In this document: piece by piece, positions 25,864 through 37,903 of the stretch
Layout of the letters: each line of letters begins with the position of its first letter
Position numbering within the stretch: the stretch's first letter is position 1
From: Dirofilaria immitis
Lineage: Eukaryota; Nematoda; Chromadorea; Rhabditida; Onchocercidae
Assembly: GCA_024305405.1 (NCBI GenBank)
Contig: JAKNDB010000110.1
Span: 3,472,001 to 3,536,000 of the forward strand
Length of the DNA stretch: 64,000 nt
Reading direction: 5' to 3'
Notes under the pieces: model-generated
The model's database searches: none
What the model was told of the DNA's origin: nothing
The model's input: only the letters and a program-made list of their open reading frames with translations
Program-made: the position numbers and the translations under genes

Positions 25864-28800
25864 ATGGAGAAATGCTTACGACAAATGCACAGCTCAGGAT
25901 CACGGCATCGAACCTACATGATATATTATTTACGCATTATTGCTGCTGTATTTATATTATTATTAATTTTACAGTTTACATCATCTATTCGGTAAGCTAT
26001 TTTTTTAAATTTTTTAATTGATTAATTAATAAAATTATGTATTATCAAAGATTGGATAATAATCTTTCATATAATAAAAATTATGATTGATATAATTTAA
26101 AATAAAAAAATAAATTATAATTAAACAATTTTTTTTCTTCAAAATTAATTATAATTATGTAAAAGATATAAAAATAATTTCAAAAATTTATGATAATATT
26201 GTTTGTTATTATTCTCATATACGTAAATCGTAAAGAGAAAGAAATGATTTCCAATTAATATTATCTCTTTAATTGATAAATATATGGATTAGTAAATGGA
26301 TTTTAATTGAACATAGGCTCAAATTGTGTAATATGATCAAATGATGTCATAATTGAATTATTAGATAATTAATCAAATATGGCATTATAATTATCAAGAT
26401 TATGTAATTGTAATTAGTGTATCATATTTCATAGTACATTTATTCATATAGGTAATTATCTTAAACTTTTCATTGATTGATTTTATCTCTTATTTAGGTC
26501 ATCAAATACATTGAAGACAACTCTAAAAGCATCAATTTCACCTCAGCCTTCCTCCCAAATTATTGTAATAACACCAACTTATCGTCGGTCAACAAGATTA
26601 GCCGACATGACTAGGTTTCTTTTATTCTTTAAAATTAACGATAAAATTTTTCTACTTGAGATATATAAATTATACAAAGTTGAATTAAATTTAAAAAAAA
26701 GTAGTAGAACAATATCTTTTTTGTCTGGATCAAGGAGTAAAATTTATGATTTTGTGTAAGTCGATTACATTCTAAACAAAAAACTTTACGATTACTTCAA
26801 TCATAACTATAATAAAAATAATAGAATGATAGATGAACATTTTTAGAATGGCGAACACATTATCACATATCAAAAATTTATATTGGATTGTTATTGAAGA
26901 TGAAAATCATAAAGTAAAAGCTGTTGAAAAATTGCTCAATCGTACCGCTTTACCATATACATATTTTCCAGCTAAAACACCTCCGGGTTATCCACGTAAG
27001 CTAATCGTTATCTAAAATTATCAACTTATCATTTATGATAATCGATTAATGTTAAAAAATTTAAAACCAAGCAATAACAGGAAAAATTGAATGTAAGACA
27101 GACTTAATTATACTAATACTATGAAAATGAATTGTTGATAAAAAGTTCTTATATTTATTTTTAATTAATCATAAGATATCTATCTATTTGTCATACATTG
27201 TTTAAAAGTGATACAAAAAGGTAAAATTGATATTTCTGTAATCTTTTCTTCCAAGTTATCTCTGTTCTCTTCAATTCTTATCAGTTCTTTCTTTCTTTCT
27301 TTTCTCATTTTCTATTTTTTTCTAATTTCAACAACAGACATATGTAGTGATTTTTTTGTTTTTCTAACTGGAAACGTTAAAGTTAATATTAATTACTATG
27401 ATCATTGATCATAAAAATTCGGCAATGAAATAGCCATTGCTTTTCGTTCTTTTTTTCTGGGGCTTGCAAAATGTATTTTGAAGTTGATATAAGAATTTAA
27501 TTATCTGTTATGAAAATTATTTATAATATGAATTTCGGCTAACAGATTTATCACATAATTACTTACATCAATCATTCGGATTCTATAATCATGGTAATCA
27601 GATTCCTTAAGTATTTATATAAAATATCAACTTTTTAAGCTTAAAAGAGGCAGTAAAAAATTGATAATAGTATAGGTGTATCAGTAATAAAAATTTAAGT
27701 CATAATTTGAATTAAAAAAACTTTAGGTCGTGGTTGGTATCAACGAACCATGGCGTTGCAATATTTACGTAATCACTCAGATTTAATAATTGGAGAATCA
27801 TCCAAATCAGTTGTTTATTTTGCTGATGATGATAATTCATATGATATTCGATTATTCAATGATTATATAAGGAACGTACAGAAGGTTGGAATATGGGCTG
27901 TTGGTGAGTAATTTAAAATCATTTTACTTCATTTTAACCATTCATTTCTATTCCAATAAAATCTAAATTCAAATTATTTAAAAAGCCAAATAAAGGAGTG
28001 ATAATTTGGAACAGATGCATAATGAATTCATTTATAGAATTGATAATATTTCGAAATTGTTTATCTCTAAATTAATCAGAAGTTAGAGAGAGCAGTGTTA
28101 ATATATGAAGTTTTACTGTTAATTAATTAAATTTATTAAATTTGCGGAAAGTAGTCAGGTTTTGCCGGAGGTGCCTTGGTCGAATCTCCAGCAGTTGTTA
28201 ATGGAACAGTCGTGGGCTGGAATGTGATATGGCATAAGAAAAGGAAATTTGCAACTGATATGGCTGGTTTTGCCGTAGCTTTAGATGTGGTTCTCAAGTA
28301 AGTTATAGTTTTTTTCTATTCTTAATCACAAATAAGGTTAATTGACGAATTTCACATCAATGAAGTTGAAACTCCAAATTAGATGTTTGATTATCGAATT
28401 TAACGTAATAAAGGTTTAATTACCGAAGTTTGAGGTGTTACCATTGAAAGGTAGGAAGAATCTCAATTTTTGCTATGGTTAAAGAAGAAAATCAGAGACT
28501 TATTTAATGATTTTATTTATTTGCTCTTTTTTTTCTTAGCTCAACAGCAGTATTTGGCAAATCATGTAGTCGCGGGCTCGGTGCTCCAGAAACGTGTTTT
28601 CTTGAAGATCTCGGCCTTCAAATTCTTGATCTCGAGCCATTTGGTTTCGAAGAGGTATGATTTATTTAATGTACTGCCTGTTAACTATTTATCTTTTAAC
28701 TATCATTTTTAAATTTATGTTGTTAATTTAATTTAATAAAATTGCTATATATTTGGTGATATTTAATCTTGAAGCATCTAACGGTAGTTGCGAAATTGAG

Positions 28801-29489
28801 GTAAACATCTAAGTAATTCATTATCTTTTCCTGATTAAATGATGATTAATATTCAATGAATTTAGTCAAATAAAAAAGTGTCAGCTAAAATTGTATAGTA
28901 GAATATAGCTAGAACCAACATTTCCAATATCTGTAGTATTTCCATTTTCGAGAGTAAATTACATACGTTAACAGGCAATTTTAAAATAGGCAATTTTTGT
29001 ATCCATTATTTTTTGTTACTTAAAAATGCTTCAATCATTTCCATCATACTCACAAACTTTTTCACTTAGATGTTTACCTCAATTTTGCAAACTACTGTTA
29101 GATGCTTTAAGATTAAATGTTGTATATTATATTCTTTACAATGCTTCGAAAATTTTATGAATTAAAATGATGTCAAAATTATTAAATGAAGATTTGGAAA
29201 ATATTACTTTTGAATTTAATAAGTACAAATAATATTAACGACTGTTACATTACGAAGAATTCTATTTTAGAAAGAACGTGAAATCTTGGTATGGCATACC
29301 AAAACTGTTAAGGTAACTCTCGATAAACGAGTTGCAGATACGAATGGTTTTTTATGGAATAATGAAAACTCAATCTTTTATTGTTGTTTTGGAGTTTTTT
29401 CTCGATTAGAAACGTTGTATGTGAAAAAGTTAAAATTAGAAGATATCATTTTTCAAAATAAATTTTGTATAAATAAAAACGAAAAATGA
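25864..29489 (+). CDS. Beta-1,3-glucuronyltransferase, glycosyltransferase family 43 (SQV-8/GlcAT-I-like)
   Basis: Family members add glucuronic acid from UDP-GlcUA to galactose; GlcAT-I (SQV-8 in C. elegans) completes the glycosaminoglycan linker in the Golgi. Exons: 25864-25990/1, 26498-26614, 26847-26995, 27727-27903, 28159-28297, 28540-28654, 29271-29489. All phases agree and give 347 aa, close to the 330-350 of GlcAT-I. Visible features: short cytoplasmic N-terminus (MEKCLRQMHSSGSRHRTYM), one membrane anchor (about residues 19-38, rich in I/L), the start of the fold IIVITPTYRRSTRLADMTR, an LPYTYFPAK segment, the metal-binding ADDDNSYD, the acceptor-site region FAGGALVESPAVV, the DMAGFAVAL block and the VWHTKT motif. 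Which GT43 paralogue it is (linker enzyme or a glct relative) cannot be settled by eye. The C-terminus after VWHTKT is long and Cys/Phe-rich. Confidence 0.88.
28336..28480 (+). other. SL1-like sequence and degenerate tandem units in intron 5
   Basis: Positions 28413-28434 match the 22-nt nematode spliced leader SL1 at 21 of 22 bases (one C to G change: GGTTTAATTACCGAAGTTTG...). It is followed by a GT and, at about 28465-28475, by an AATTTTTG block resembling an Sm-binding site. However, related units GTTTGATTATCGAATTT (28385) and GGTTAATTGACGAATTT (28336) precede it, so the match may come from a degenerate repeat rather than an SL RNA gene. Confidence 0.3.
28761..29118. mobile_element. 358-bp inverted-repeat element (MITE-like) in intron 6 of the glucuronyltransferase gene
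   Basis: The left arm 28761-28814 and right arm 29064-29118 are near-perfect reverse complements, about 54 nt with four differences including one single-base indel. They contain AAGCATCTAAC and ATTGAGGTAAACATCTAAGT in both arms. The 250 bp between them has no open frame, and no clear target-site duplication was seen. Long terminal inverted repeats on a short non-coding body are typical of a non-autonomous DNA transposon or foldback element. Confidence 0.65.
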
Positions 29490-29547
29490 TGGCCTAATTT
29501 CTGAAATTAAAATTTATTTCGAAAATGTGTAGATAACATTTAACAAC

Positions 29548-29581
29548 AATAAAAAGTTATTGACTATAATGTAGCAATAAA
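29548..29581 (+). terminator. Poly(A) signals of the glucuronyltransferase gene
   Basis: Two AATAAA hexamers (29548-29553 and 29576-29581) lie 59 and 87 nt downstream of the stop codon, as expected for a compact nematode 3' UTR. Confidence 0.5.
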
Positions 29582-31403
29582 ATTTATTTCATTTTATTAT
29601 AATCATTTTCTTATCTCCGGTTATATCTGAATTCACTTAATAAAACGAGAATAAATTAGTGAATAAAATTTTCAACCAACTAAATCCTTCAGTAAATTTA
29701 TCGTATCCGATAATACCACGACTATCCACTAAATCATTTATACTTGCAATCGAGATATTATCACCTAAGTATATTTAAAAATCGCGATTGTTTTGCATGG
29801 ATATTTAGGTAAATTTAATGAAACTGACAATATGTGTTATCTGATAAACGTACTCTACGTTGAAAATTTGGTGATAACGTTTGCTTTGCAAAACAGTACG
29901 TTAAACTACAAATAATCGATATTTTGCTTTCCGGTTTCTGCATATTTTAACAAAAAAAAATAAAAAAATGATGAAAAGTAGGAATATTAAGATATATGTG
30001 TTTAAGTGTAACATGATAATTATAATATAATTTAGAAAAAGGATAACTTAAGATATATGTATAAAGAATGATGATAGTTTGTTTAACTGTAATGCTTTTA
30101 TTTCATGTAATTTAAATATAAGCCAAATATTTTATTATCAAAATAGAATACTATTAATTAATATTCGATGAATACTTTTCAGAAAAAAAATGAAAGAAAA
30201 TGCACTGATGAAAAGTATATTTTCATCATATTTTTATACAAAATTGAAATTAAATTTGAAAGGCTTAAATTTCAAAATAGAAAATTTAATAGAAAATATT
30301 TTCTATTTTATTTGATCGTTTTAAATTATGAAATATTACGCCTTTTTAAATATGTTATCGCATTTCTCAAATACTATCATTTTTCTTTTCTTTTTATCAT
30401 TTTAATTGCATATAATTTTTACATCTTTTTCTCTTTTTTTCTTTTTTCCAATATTTCTTATTAAGTTTAACTCGTATAAAGAAAAGATAGGAAAAATAAT
30501 ATATCTTAAGTATCGATTTTTCAAAAATATCTATTCTATCCTGAGGATAGTCATTTTTAAATGATATTTTTCAAAATAGAATAATGACAATATACGAAGG
30601 ATGACAAAAAAAAAACGATTGATTTAAATTTTTGAATTACTTTAAAATAGATAATTCTAAATCAATTGATATTTCAACCTAATCATAATATTTATAAATC
30701 TTTTTCTTTTCTTTCCTCAATCATATAATTATTTTAACTATCTTACGGTAATGTAACAAAGTTAGTAAATGTATTGCATAAAATGATCAACGGATTAGTT
30801 AATTCTATTTGAAATAAATTTTGAAAATAAAAATGAATACAATGAAAGAAAAAAGAAAATCAAAAAGAAAAAGAGAAAAAAACAATGATCAAATAATTAC
30901 ATTAGTCAATGGAAATCAGAGAAGAGAAAATAAATGTAAAAATGAGAAATAAAAAAATAACAAAAATATTTGTAGCACTCATTGAATAATTTTTGGATAT
31001 ACGAAAGAATCGTTGTTCAATTATCAATCATTTCATACATATTTATATTTTATCTTTTTCAATCAAATAATGAAAAGTGAAAAAAAGAAAGAAACAGAGA
31101 GGGAGAAAGAGAAAGAGAGAGAGAGAGGAAAAAAGCAAAACAATTTAATTAACGATGATAAAAAAACAAATATTATCATTATGCATTGATATGAAGTTTA
31201 TTTACTTCATACATAATCAGATCGAACATATTCAATTTCATTTTATCTTATTATTTTAATCTATGACAAAATAGATTTTTAATAAGTGTTTAAACAAGTC
31301 TTAAAAAGACAATTGCTATTTTGGTAGATTAAAAAATTTTTCCTAATAACCGAAATATCTATCAAATAATCAATCAATAAATTGTATAAAATAATTTCAA
31401 CCA

Positions 31404-31436
<33 letters not shown>

Positions 31437-31613
31437 CGTTTAATTTTTTATTTCATATCATTCAATTTTATATCACAAAATGATAAATAGCTTTCTCATT
31501 GAAATTTTGCAAATTTACTTAAAAGTTTTTATAAAATATTTTGAAATAATTTTTCTTCGAAAGAATTAAAAATTTTTAAATAAAAATAATATATGAAGAA
31601 AATGTAAATATTT
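29582..31613. other. Intergenic region between convergent genes
   Basis: No gene is supported. The stretch includes purine-rich tracts (GA-rich 31080-31130), (ATT)n at 31406-31436 and a likely poly(A) signal of the Wnt gene (AATAAA on the minus strand, 31452-31447). The open frame at 30168-30464 is Phe/Lys/Ile-rich and AT-driven, so not called. Confidence 0.5.
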
Positions 31614-34600
31614 CTATTTGCATGTATGAACAAGAACTTTCTCCGTGCATGTCTTGCATTTCACGGAGCAGCACCAAACAAACTTGCAATGACACTGCAC
31701 CGTACGTATTTCCTCTTTTGTATTATAGCCACGGCCGCAACATAATAGATCGCAACTATCCGAATTAAGTGATGATTGATTACATTCGCGGCCATGTGTA
31801 CCGAGAATACCTGGAAAATTTTGACCCTTATAAGCTAAAATAAATTTGAAAAGTTAATACATATAATAATTATTTCAACAAATTGATTTTTAAATTATTC
31901 CTATGAAAATAAACTTATTATGAGTTAGGTAACAAGAAAGATTGAACAAGAGTCTTGAAAAACAATTTTCGATCAAACTTTTCTTAATCAATAAATCTCA
32001 AATATGATTATTACTTTTGTTCACAAGATCATGAGAAATAAAAAGAAAATATGAAACATTGAATTTCTCAAATAATATATTATTATTAGTTCTAAATAAT
32101 TTCTTTTCTTTATTTAAAATTATTTAAACGAATTTACCTTCGGCATCATTTCGCTCACAATAATTCGGTGATTTATTAATATAAGCAATCTCGTTTCCAC
32201 GTAACGGTTTTTTCCTTTCCGAACGTTCTTTCCTTCGTAAACGTTTTTTTGCCCTTTTGCTACCTTTAATGGTACTTAATGCAAAATTAAATTTTAAATA
32301 TCCATTTTTTTTCCTTAATTAACTATCAATCTATGAAAAAAGTGTAACATTTCGGCTAATATACCATATGTTTGCATTTAAGTTTTTTAGAATTCGAAAT
32401 TTACTATCATCTGAACTTATTACTAACAAATAAATATCATCATCAGTTTTCAGTTAACATCATTTGTGATATTCAAAAAGCATTTCGAAGATCTGAGGTA
32501 GAAATTTCCTCAATGTGATTGATAGTGTAAGATGAAAGTTTTGCTGAAGTAATAACGTTAATGTAATTATAACTTATGTTTTTGGTAGAATTTTTTTATT
32601 TTTCAAATTTTAATCGATAATTATCTTCTTTGTCAGATAAGTTAATAATATTTTCCAATATTTTAACCTCTATTAATGCTTCTTAAAATATACAATTTTC
32701 ATCTTTGTATTAGTTTTGTTTTTATATTTCAGTTTTTCTTTCTCCTTTTTTTTGTGGCATTTTTTCGCTTTCTTTATTTCTATTAAAAACACAATTGCAA
32801 AAGTTATATCGCAGTATTTTTTGCAAAGATTTAATAATTTCATTAATTTGTCATATGGAATTATTAATATATTGAATATAATGATTGGATGGATAACTTT
32901 ATATTTGTATCATCAACTAAGAGAAAATAATAATGAAATTTGAAAATTCATTTTATGGATTATTCATGGATAAAATAAATTACTCATTGCATTTGAATAT
33001 TTCAAAATCATGAATGAGAAAAGCATACCTGAACAGCAAAATGATTATAGCGTTGTTTCAGCATTTCACCAATTTCTGCAAACCTGGGCATTTGTAACCA
33101 GCAAGTTTTAAACTCGCATGATCCACTAACACCATGACATCGACATTGTTTACGCATATTTTGAACAATCGCCTGGAATAATTCAATTTTCCCTCTTTTT
33201 TTTTCTTTTAATTCATTAGTATATTTAAACTTGGACAAATTACTAATTTAAAATTTATAGAAAAATCAATAATTCGCTGAGAAATATTTACATATATGAA
33301 ATATAATCTAAGACATACTTCACGACCAACAAAATTATTATGAAGATTCATTAGATGTCTTATATCACGATCTTTTTCGTATTGTTCCCGTTCAAAACGA
33401 TCTAGGAACTGTTTAGCAAAATGAACACCATATTTGGAGTTATCCGAACAACCACCCCATGAGAATTTTTCCCGTCCTATTGCACTTGAATGATCCTAAA
33501 ACTTTAATGAACTTACAAGTTTATTTCTTTTACAAGTATTGATAATCAGCAATTAACGTTATCAACAAAAAGGAATATTCAAAATTAATAATATCAATTG
33601 AATTTCAAGAAATTTATTATATTCATCTTACAAAATGATTCACTACCATATTTCTATTTTAATTGGAACAATCATTTCGATAGCGCAATTTTTATGATTT
33701 CTCTCTTTATGCGCTAAAAGCAGAAAAAAAAAAAAGAATGAAAAAGAAGAAAACTTACGATCCCTATAACATATGCCAATGGATACTGTACTATAAAACA
33801 AAATTTGCTAAATTTTTAAATTCATTATATTATTAAAGGATATCAAACCTTTTATGCTGATATTTAAAATAAGAATAAATTTTTTGTTACTAAAATAAAC
33901 AGTTACGTATCAATATGATATCTGATATCATAAATTCAGAATTTAAAATATTCAAATTTCTTTAAAAAAAAAAAAAGGTGAACCAAATCTGTATATCGTT
34001 GTCCACCTGGTTGATTATCACAACCGCATTCCGTTAAATTACCAGCACTGCATCCTTTCGTAATTGCATGTACAATACCCGCGCTGGCAACAGCTGAGAT
34101 AAATGCCGTTTCTCTATTTCCTGTCATGCAAAAAAACAAAAAAGCATTTTTAAAATTCAAATTCATTTTTAAAAAAAAAAGAAAATGCTAAAGTTGAAAT
34201 GAAATAGTCATTGTTAATTAATACTTCATATTTTTGTAGAGGTACATACCAGCTCGAAGTGTTTGTCCTAATAAATCCTGAAAACCATTTGCTGTTATAT
34301 TTGAATGTTTACTTATCCTTTCTGAACAATTCCATCTGAAAAATTTCATTTATTCCATAATTTTAATTTATAAAAATACTTCTGTGATTTCAAATATATT
34401 TAATTTATTTTAAATTTTTACAGTTTCATGTAATTTTAGAAAGTTAATTATAAACATATTTGCATTCAATCAAAAAAATATTTTAGCGAATTAAAATTTT
34501 AAAATCTCTTAAACATGCGAGATTCTTAAATTTATAAAATAAAGTTTACTTTCGAAGCTTCTTTTATGCTGTGTGTTTTTTTATATACCTACAACCGTAC

Positions 34601-35994
34601 TTTTGAATCGTTGTTGCTTATCAAAAGTTTAAACATTCAAACAGTATAATCGGCAACATGACAGATACAAGCAATTTATAGAAGTATCAACAACGTTTTA
34701 CCTCACGTAAATACAAGGTAGAAATTGAAAAAGTAACTTAGATTTACTAATTATCATTCCACTTTTTTCATTTTTTTTTTAAATTTACATAACTAAAAAG
34801 AAGATGGAACCTTTCAAACTTGAATTGTGCTTGACATTCAACAACTGAATCCCTGGCACCACGCCCAATAGATGGAATTGCAAACGGATGCTAAAAAAAG
34901 TTTTAATTCCATAATTTAATTAGTTTTTCAGGAAAATAAAATTCCTACTTCGCCAGTCTGTAATTATTAGAAAACGATAGTAGAAAATGAAGTATGAAAT
35001 ATCAATAATTTGTTAAGATTGACTGAAAATTCTAGCAAGGTTTCGTTTTTTGTTGAAAAATTAAAATTATTAGAATGCATATAGATAGCTAAATATCTTC
35101 ATGAATATTTCAACAATTAATTTCAAATCTAAAACAATTTTTAGAATTTAAATTTCCATTTGTCATTATATTTTATCATTTAAAAAAGATGAAATCTCAA
35201 AAAATTTTACTATCATTTAGTTGAGAAAAAAAATTTGAATTATAATATATTATAGTGAAAATGAAGAAATTTATCAATTTCAAGTAAAGGATTATAATCC
35301 TTAATAATATATTGCTTTTTATTTATCAATTTTATGAATCGCAATAACTAGCCATATTGAATTTATCAGGGAAATGATGTTATGTAGAAGAGCTGAACTA
35401 TTTTAAATTGAAAACTAAATTCTAATTAATGAATATTCTACGATTATTTTAATCGTTCTTGATAGTTATTTCCAAAAGTACAATCTTTTAAATATCATTC
35501 GATGCATGCATGATATATTTCCTATTGTCGAACATTTGATTTGTATGCAAAACATAATTAATTTACCTGTTGGCAGATGCTGATTTGAGCTGGATTTAAA
35601 CCCAATAATCGCTCACACAATATTCGATATTGTTGTTTATCGTAATCGGATGCTGCATGAAATGCTGGCGAATATTGCGCTGTTGATGATAATGCTAGCG
35701 ATCTGTATTATTCATGAATTTGTTAATTATTTAATTGTATTCCTTCGACTTATATATTCTATTATAAATCTTTTTATTTTGCAATAAAATTTGATTTGAA
35801 TTTGATTAAATAAATTCTATGATAACTATTCAATGCAAAATATTAACTGCAAATTAATTTAATCTCCTAAGTAAATTTGATCGTTAATTAATGTTTATAT
35901 TTTTTTCGTTTGATTTTAATTTTGAAATAAAAAATGAATAACTTACAACCAATTGTAATGCTGAGCTGATGCGATATTCAAAAGATGGTAATCA
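31614..35994 (-). CDS. Wnt-family secreted signalling protein (5' exon missing)
   Basis: Wnts are lipid-modified secreted ligands of Frizzled receptors. Exons (minus): 35994-35947, 35702-35567, 34890-34811, 34335-34250, 34120-33984, 33495-33319, 33172-33029, about 32274-32138, 31834-31614. Phases agree from the first to the seventh and from the eighth to the stop. The seventh to eighth join is unresolved: phase 0 meets a frame needing two bases, so a small exon may be missing. Motifs in order: [63 protein letters not shown], the lipid-acylation block [30 protein letters not shown], and the Cys-rich C-terminus ending VLVHTCK before TAG. A basic insert ([17 protein letters not shown]) precedes KSPNYC. 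NCS is a predicted N-glycosylation site. The signal-peptide exon was not identified; MSRILLALT near 36675 on the minus strand is only a possibility. I cannot assign it to a particular nematode Wnt. Confidence 0.88.
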
Positions 35995-36012
35995 CTGTTA
36001 AACAGTGATTAA
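35990..36012. repeat. Perfect 11-bp-arm palindrome at the first Wnt exon acceptor
   Basis: TAATCACTGTT and AACAGTGATTA are exact reverse complements separated by one base. The acceptor ...AACAG of the first Wnt exon lies inside the palindrome, so a transcript hairpin would cover that splice site. Confidence 0.7.
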
Positions 36013-37600
36013 TAAGTATCGTAGTATGCATCATTTTTATCCTACTATTTAACAATGAACATTAAAAATATCCCTGAACGAGAGATCAAATATCAGCTAG
36101 TAAAACTTGTTCATCAACGTTGTACATCATCATTGATCCGATAAATTGATCCTTTTACTAATAATTTTTTTCCTTTCCTTTTTATTAATATTTCAGCTTT
36201 TATCGTTTTTAATTTGTTGAAATTGAAATGAGTTTCAAAATTAATTAATTATTTGTTTCCTTGTGCCAATTAATTAATTAATTAATTAATTAATCAATCA
36301 ATTGCTAAATGATATTATAAAATAGGCACATATACTAATTCAGAAAGCCACACGAATGTGAACATTCAGAAAAATTCTTTTCAGATTAATGAATAAAAGT
36401 ATTAGTTAGAATGAATGAATGAATGAATTTCTTTTCTTCTCGTTTTCTTCTTTTCTTTCCTTCCGTTCTTTCCTTCTCTTTTTTTCCCTTTTTTTTTCTT
36501 TTTTTTTTCTGTTATTTTGTGATTGTTTGTTTGCTTAAGAGAGAAGAAATAAATGTGGAAGATTGAGATTGAAGAATTGAATGAAAAGAGGAATAGTTGG
36601 GTATATATATTAGTTGATGTCTTCGAAGGTTACTGAAGGGCTATTTTGGGACTGTTAACGCCAACAAAATACGGCTCATTTACATTTATTGCCCTTTTCT
36701 CGTTTAAACGAACCGTCACCAATAAGTTGGTAGATCAGTTGTAGTCTGTCCTATTTTGTCCTTTGCTACACTTTTCAAAATCTTATTCCTGCTCTTTCCT
36801 CCTCTATTTATTTTGTCTTCCAATAGTAGCAAGCAATGAAAGTCGTAGTAAGCAAGAGTAACAGCAGTGGTAGTAGAACTTTGCAGAAATTACCGTAACA
36901 ATATATTCCAATCCTAAAAATTTAAAAATTCGTATATAATAAAATTATTCATAAAAAAAAACATTTCATATATATATATGATAAGCTTTTAATCATATCA
37001 CTGATACATTTAAAATATCAATACTGAAAATATTAATTGAAAAAAGAAATAAAAAGAAAAGAATTAAACGTAAGCTTAATTTTTTGACAGTTATCTTTTA
37101 AGTATTTTATTTTATTATTATTGTTGAAGTAAGAAGAGTATTACTTTGATTTTTATCAATGTGTAGAAAATCAATAGAGTATATCATTAAATTAATAAAT
37201 ATTTTTAGCATTTTAAAAACGAAATATAATAGAAAGAAAAATGAAAACCACTGAAGAAATGCTAAAATAGCATATGGGAAGATGATTAGATGATGCAAAT
37301 TGTCGAAAATTAATTTATAGATGATAAAATATTTGATTATAGTTTAGCGTTATTAGAAATTTATTTAAAAAATTTTGAGAAAGTTTTAAAAACAAAAGTT
37401 AAAAGGAAAAAGAAAAAGATTTTTGTCACTTTTAACTACAACGATTTATTCCTTTTATCTATATACTTTTTTTTTTTTTCTTACTGATATAATGAGAATG
37501 ATCAATCAGCTGCTCCTACCCTACCAAATAACATTTAATAGTTAACTTCATAGGAATAAAATTATAAGCATATCAGGATAAATCGGGAGCGGGATTTAAT
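36013..37600. other. Upstream region of the Wnt gene
   Basis: Holds a (TTAA)n array (36263-36302), GAAT repeats (36411-36427), pyrimidine-rich DNA and a GC-richer block at 36600-36900 that could be promoter or a missed 5' exon. The minus-strand open frame at 37107-37298 begins with a non-ATG codon and is hydrophobic by AT bias; not called. Confidence 0.4.
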
Positions 37601-37636
37601 AAAGAATGAATAATATAAGCAAACTATATAGCACTT

Positions 37637-37903
37637 ATGGCTTTATTTATGTGGAAGATAAACCTGAAATATCACGCTAGTCGATCCCAGTTAAATAAAA
37701 TGAAACCAGATGATAAACTGCTGCTTCTCTTAGGCAAAACTATTGGAGCAAAACTTCCCTCCCTCTCTTTCGTATTTTCTTTCCCTCCCCTTCTCTTTTC
37801 CTCACTACCTCATGTTTTTACAGGTATATCATTGGCATTTACAAATGAAAAAGTTTATGCTCTTGAAGAATTCTTAATTCTCGCTGATGGTTTGAATAGC
37901 TAA
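37637..37903 (+). other. Candidate coding segment, unknown
   Basis: The frame is open for 88 codons. Two parts look coding-like: MKPDDKLLLLLGKTIGAKLP, and, after an acceptor tttttacag at 37823, GISLAFTNEKVYALEEFLIL ending ADGLNS and a stop. The stretch between is a pyrimidine tract like an intron 3' end. It may be a terminal exon. No family recognised. Confidence 0.25.
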
